A stretch of DNA of 6,404 nucleotides from Halovenus sp. (GTDB lineage: Archaea; Halobacteriota; Halobacteria; Halobacteriales; Haloarculaceae): positions 1 to 6,404 of the forward strand of contig JAQCNG010000333.1 in the NCBI GenBank assembly GCA_028275145.1, read 5' to 3'. A model generated the notes under the pieces. The model was not told the origin of the DNA. It saw only the letters and a program-made list of their open reading frames with translations, and did no database searches. Shown in pieces: positions 5,174 through 6,404 of this stretch (the first letter of the stretch is position 1; every line of letters begins with the position of its first letter). The position numbers and the translations under genes are program-made.

Positions 5174-5752
5174 TCAGTGCCCCATCTGAGCGGCCTGCAA
5201 CGCGAGTTCGATATCCTGGCGGGGGTCGTCTGTCACGCTCGGGCCGTGCCCGGCGTGAAACTGCTCGACCGCATCGGTGCGGTCGAGCAGCCGCTCGATG
5301 CTCTCGACGAGCACCTGCCGGTTCCCCTCCGCGAGGTCGGTCCGTCCGAAGCCACCGTTTGCAAAGACCAGGTCACCGACGAACAGCACGCCGCTCGCCG
5401 GCGAGTACAGACAGACGTGGTCGGTCTTGTGCCCCGGCGTGTGGAGGGCCTCGTACTCGTGGTCGCCGAGCGTGACCTGGTCTCCGTCCACGAGTTCGTG
5501 GTCGACACCCTCCTCGCCGGTGTCGTACCCCCAGACGTCGATTCCGAACGCCTCCCGCACGTCGGCGAGGTTGCCGACGTGGTCGTGGTGGGTGTGGGTC
5601 AGCACCACCGCGTCGATACCGTCGACGTGCTCTCGGACGTCGCTCGTGATGTCGAACCCGCTGCCGACGTCCACGAGCACCGACCGTTCACCGGTCACGA
5701 GAAAGGCGTTGCTCGTCATGCCGGTCTGTCCGGCCGCCAGATTCCGTATCAT
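5174..5752 (-). CDS. MBL-fold metallo-hydrolase, glyoxalase II/YcbL-like
   Basis: This 192-aa protein is a compact metallo-beta-lactamase-fold hydrolase, probably cytoplasmic, with a two-metal site. The full ligand set is visible: HTHHDH (His53, His55, Asp57, His58), His108 in TPGH, Asp127 in FVGD, and His169 in AGHG. GGFGRTDLAEG (133-143) resembles the GRTD segment of YcbL-type and glyoxalase II-like enzymes, which hydrolyse thioesters. The C-terminal helical domain of true glyoxalase II is absent. The substrate cannot be told from sequence. The start at 5752 (MIRNLAAGQ) places the first strand directly before NAFLV, as the fold requires. The frame stays open much further upstream, but that part overlaps the GNAT gene in the wrong frame. 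The GNAT gene lies 97 bp upstream on the same strand. A TATA element between them suggests separate transcription. Confidence 0.93.
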   Translation of the reverse strand: MIRNLAAGQTGMTSNAFLVTGERSVLVDVGSGFDITSDVREHVDGIDAVVLTHTHHDHVGNLADVREAFGIDVWGYDTGEEGVDHELVDGDQVTLGDHEYEALHTPGHKTDHVCLYSPASGVLFVGDLVFANGGFGRTDLAEGNRQVLVESIERLLDRTDAVEQFHAGHGPSVTDDPRQDIELALQAAQMGH

Positions 5753-5780
5753 ACCTGCCGGTAGGGGCGATACGTGTTTG

Positions 5781-5788
5781 GGTATACC
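5781..5788 (-). promoter_or_regulatory. TATA element of the MBL gene within the palindrome GGTATACC
   Basis: TATA at 5783-5786 is centred about 32 bases before the MBL ATG, predicting a start a few bases ahead of the codon. The hexamer is embedded in the perfect 8-bp palindrome GGTATACC. No second element is seen in this 97-bp gap. Confidence 0.45.
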
Positions 5789-5849
5789 GGTTCGTGACCG
5801 GCGGCCGGGGGTCGCAGGTCGCCCGTCGGGGGTCGAACCGGTCTGTGGG

Positions 5850-6338
5850 TCACTCGTTGAGGTTGAGTCGGTCGGCGAGACGCTCGCGGATGGAGGGGGC
5901 GTCGCCGAGTTGGAGATAGTAGGCGTCGCCGCCGTCCTCGTAGTAGCCGTCAATCTGCTGTTTGACCTCGAACCCCAGCGACTCGTAGAACTCGAGCGCC
6001 CCGGCGTTCGTCGTCCGGGCGTGACACGTGACCGTCGAGTGTTCGTCGGCGACGCTCGCGACCAGCCGCCTGCCGAACCCCTGCCCGCGGTACGTCTCGT
6101 CGACGGCCAGAAACAGGATGTAGCCGTCACGGCGGACCGTGGCGAACCCGACGAGACTGTCGGAACTCCGGTCGAGGTAGAGAAACACCGACGCACGCCC
6201 GTACGCCGTCGTAAAGAAGCCGCGTCGCTGGCGCAGAACACCCTCGTTGCGACGGATCCGCTCCTTGAGCTGCCACGCGCGGTCGACGTAATCGTCGCTG
6301 CCCGGCGGAACTTCGAGCCGCTGGACGTTGATACTCAC
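5850..6338 (-). CDS. GNAT-family N-acetyltransferase
   Basis: This 162-aa protein has a GNAT fold, transferring acetyl from acetyl-CoA to an unknown amine. The acetyl-CoA pyrophosphate loop is RGQGFG (84-89) after the strand YILFLAVD (73-80), and motif B is NAGALEFYESLGFEV (111-125). The N-terminal part, with WQLKERIRRNEGVLRQRRGFF (22-42), is the variable acceptor side and resembles a group I associate with haloarchaea. I chose the GTG at 6336-6338 (MSINVQRLEV) because a TTATTA box sits 28 bases upstream. The in-frame ATG at 6380 lies upstream of that box and would add 14 residues unlike a GNAT start. The gene is upstream of the MBL gene on the same strand. Substrate and physiological role are not deducible. 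Family assignment is firm; the start is likely but not certain. Confidence 0.9.
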   Translation of the reverse strand: MSINVQRLEVPPGSDDYVDRAWQLKERIRRNEGVLRQRRGFFTTAYGRASVFLYLDRSSDSLVGFATVRRDGYILFLAVDETYRGQGFGRRLVASVADEHSTVTCHARTTNAGALEFYESLGFEVKQQIDGYYEDGGDAYYLQLGDAPSIRERLADRLNLNE

Positions 6339-6363
6339 TAGGCGTATCTGTGGGACGGCTCGG

Positions 6364-6369
6364 TAATAA
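6364..6369 (-). promoter_or_regulatory. TATA box of the GNAT gene
   Basis: On the minus strand this reads TTATTA, centred about 28 bases before the GTG at 6338, which fits a leaderless transcript. It would fall inside the reading frame if translation began at the upstream ATG at 6380, which argues for the GTG start. The remaining bases up to 6404 show nothing recognisable. Confidence 0.55.
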
Positions 6370-6404
6370 GCGCACCGCATACCCGGCCCCCGAAACAGGC
6401 AGAA

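Noticed and set aside
5753..6241. Upstream extension of the MBL protein, making a 355-aa fusion
   Set aside because: The extension is Arg/Ser/Thr-rich, overlaps the GNAT gene out of frame, and is not needed for the fold. A TATA element sits just before the ATG at 5752.
5277..6341. Long plus-strand open frame opposite the MBL and GNAT genes
   Set aside because: Both minus-strand genes carry complete catalytic motifs. The opposing frame is low-complexity Ser/Thr/Pro/Arg with no motif.
1..6404. CRISPR array, tRNA, insertion sequence, toxin-antitoxin or phage-defence genes
   Set aside because: No regularly spaced repeats, cloverleaf, transposase motif or defence-type domain is visible on either strand, and composition is uniform across the window.

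Overview
The window looks like ordinary chromosomal DNA from a halophilic archaeon (class Halobacteria). It is strongly GC-rich, and its proteins are rich in Asp and Glu with few Lys. Several genes have an archaeal TATA-like hexamer centred about 28 bases before the start codon, the spacing expected of leaderless haloarchaeal transcripts. There are no rRNA or tRNA genes, mobile elements or CRISPR arrays, and no gene-free stretch over 300 bases.

Layout: a cut-off gene of unknown function runs off the left edge on the minus strand (1-109). It is divergent from a SRAP-domain abasic-site protein (210-935, +), which converges on an Fe/Mn superoxide dismutase (1016-1627, -). The superoxide dismutase is divergent from histidinol dehydrogenase hisD (1770-3047, +). 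Four genes then run in tandem on the plus strand: hisD; a GTG-initiated conserved protein with a degenerate JAMM/MPN-like signature (3093-3539); a winged-helix protein with two zinc ribbons (3675-4571); and a NifU C-terminal-domain iron-sulfur protein (4715-5086). This last gene converges on a minus-strand pair: an MBL-fold metallo-hydrolase (5174-5752) and, upstream of it, a GNAT acetyltransferase (5850-6338).

The genes do not form an obvious pathway or operon. Most appear to have their own promoter, and a lone hisD is usual in haloarchaea, whose his genes are dispersed. DNA-lesion protection, superoxide removal and Fe-S delivery could be linked through oxidative stress, but that is only a loose theme.

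I found no clear novel system. The items most worth a second look are a perfect 16-bp palindrome in the divergent promoter region ahead of the SRAP gene, the degenerate JAMM-like motif in the 3093 gene, dyads at the sod and hisD promoters, and a possible broken micro-gene encoding a hydrophobic peptide ahead of the winged-helix gene.
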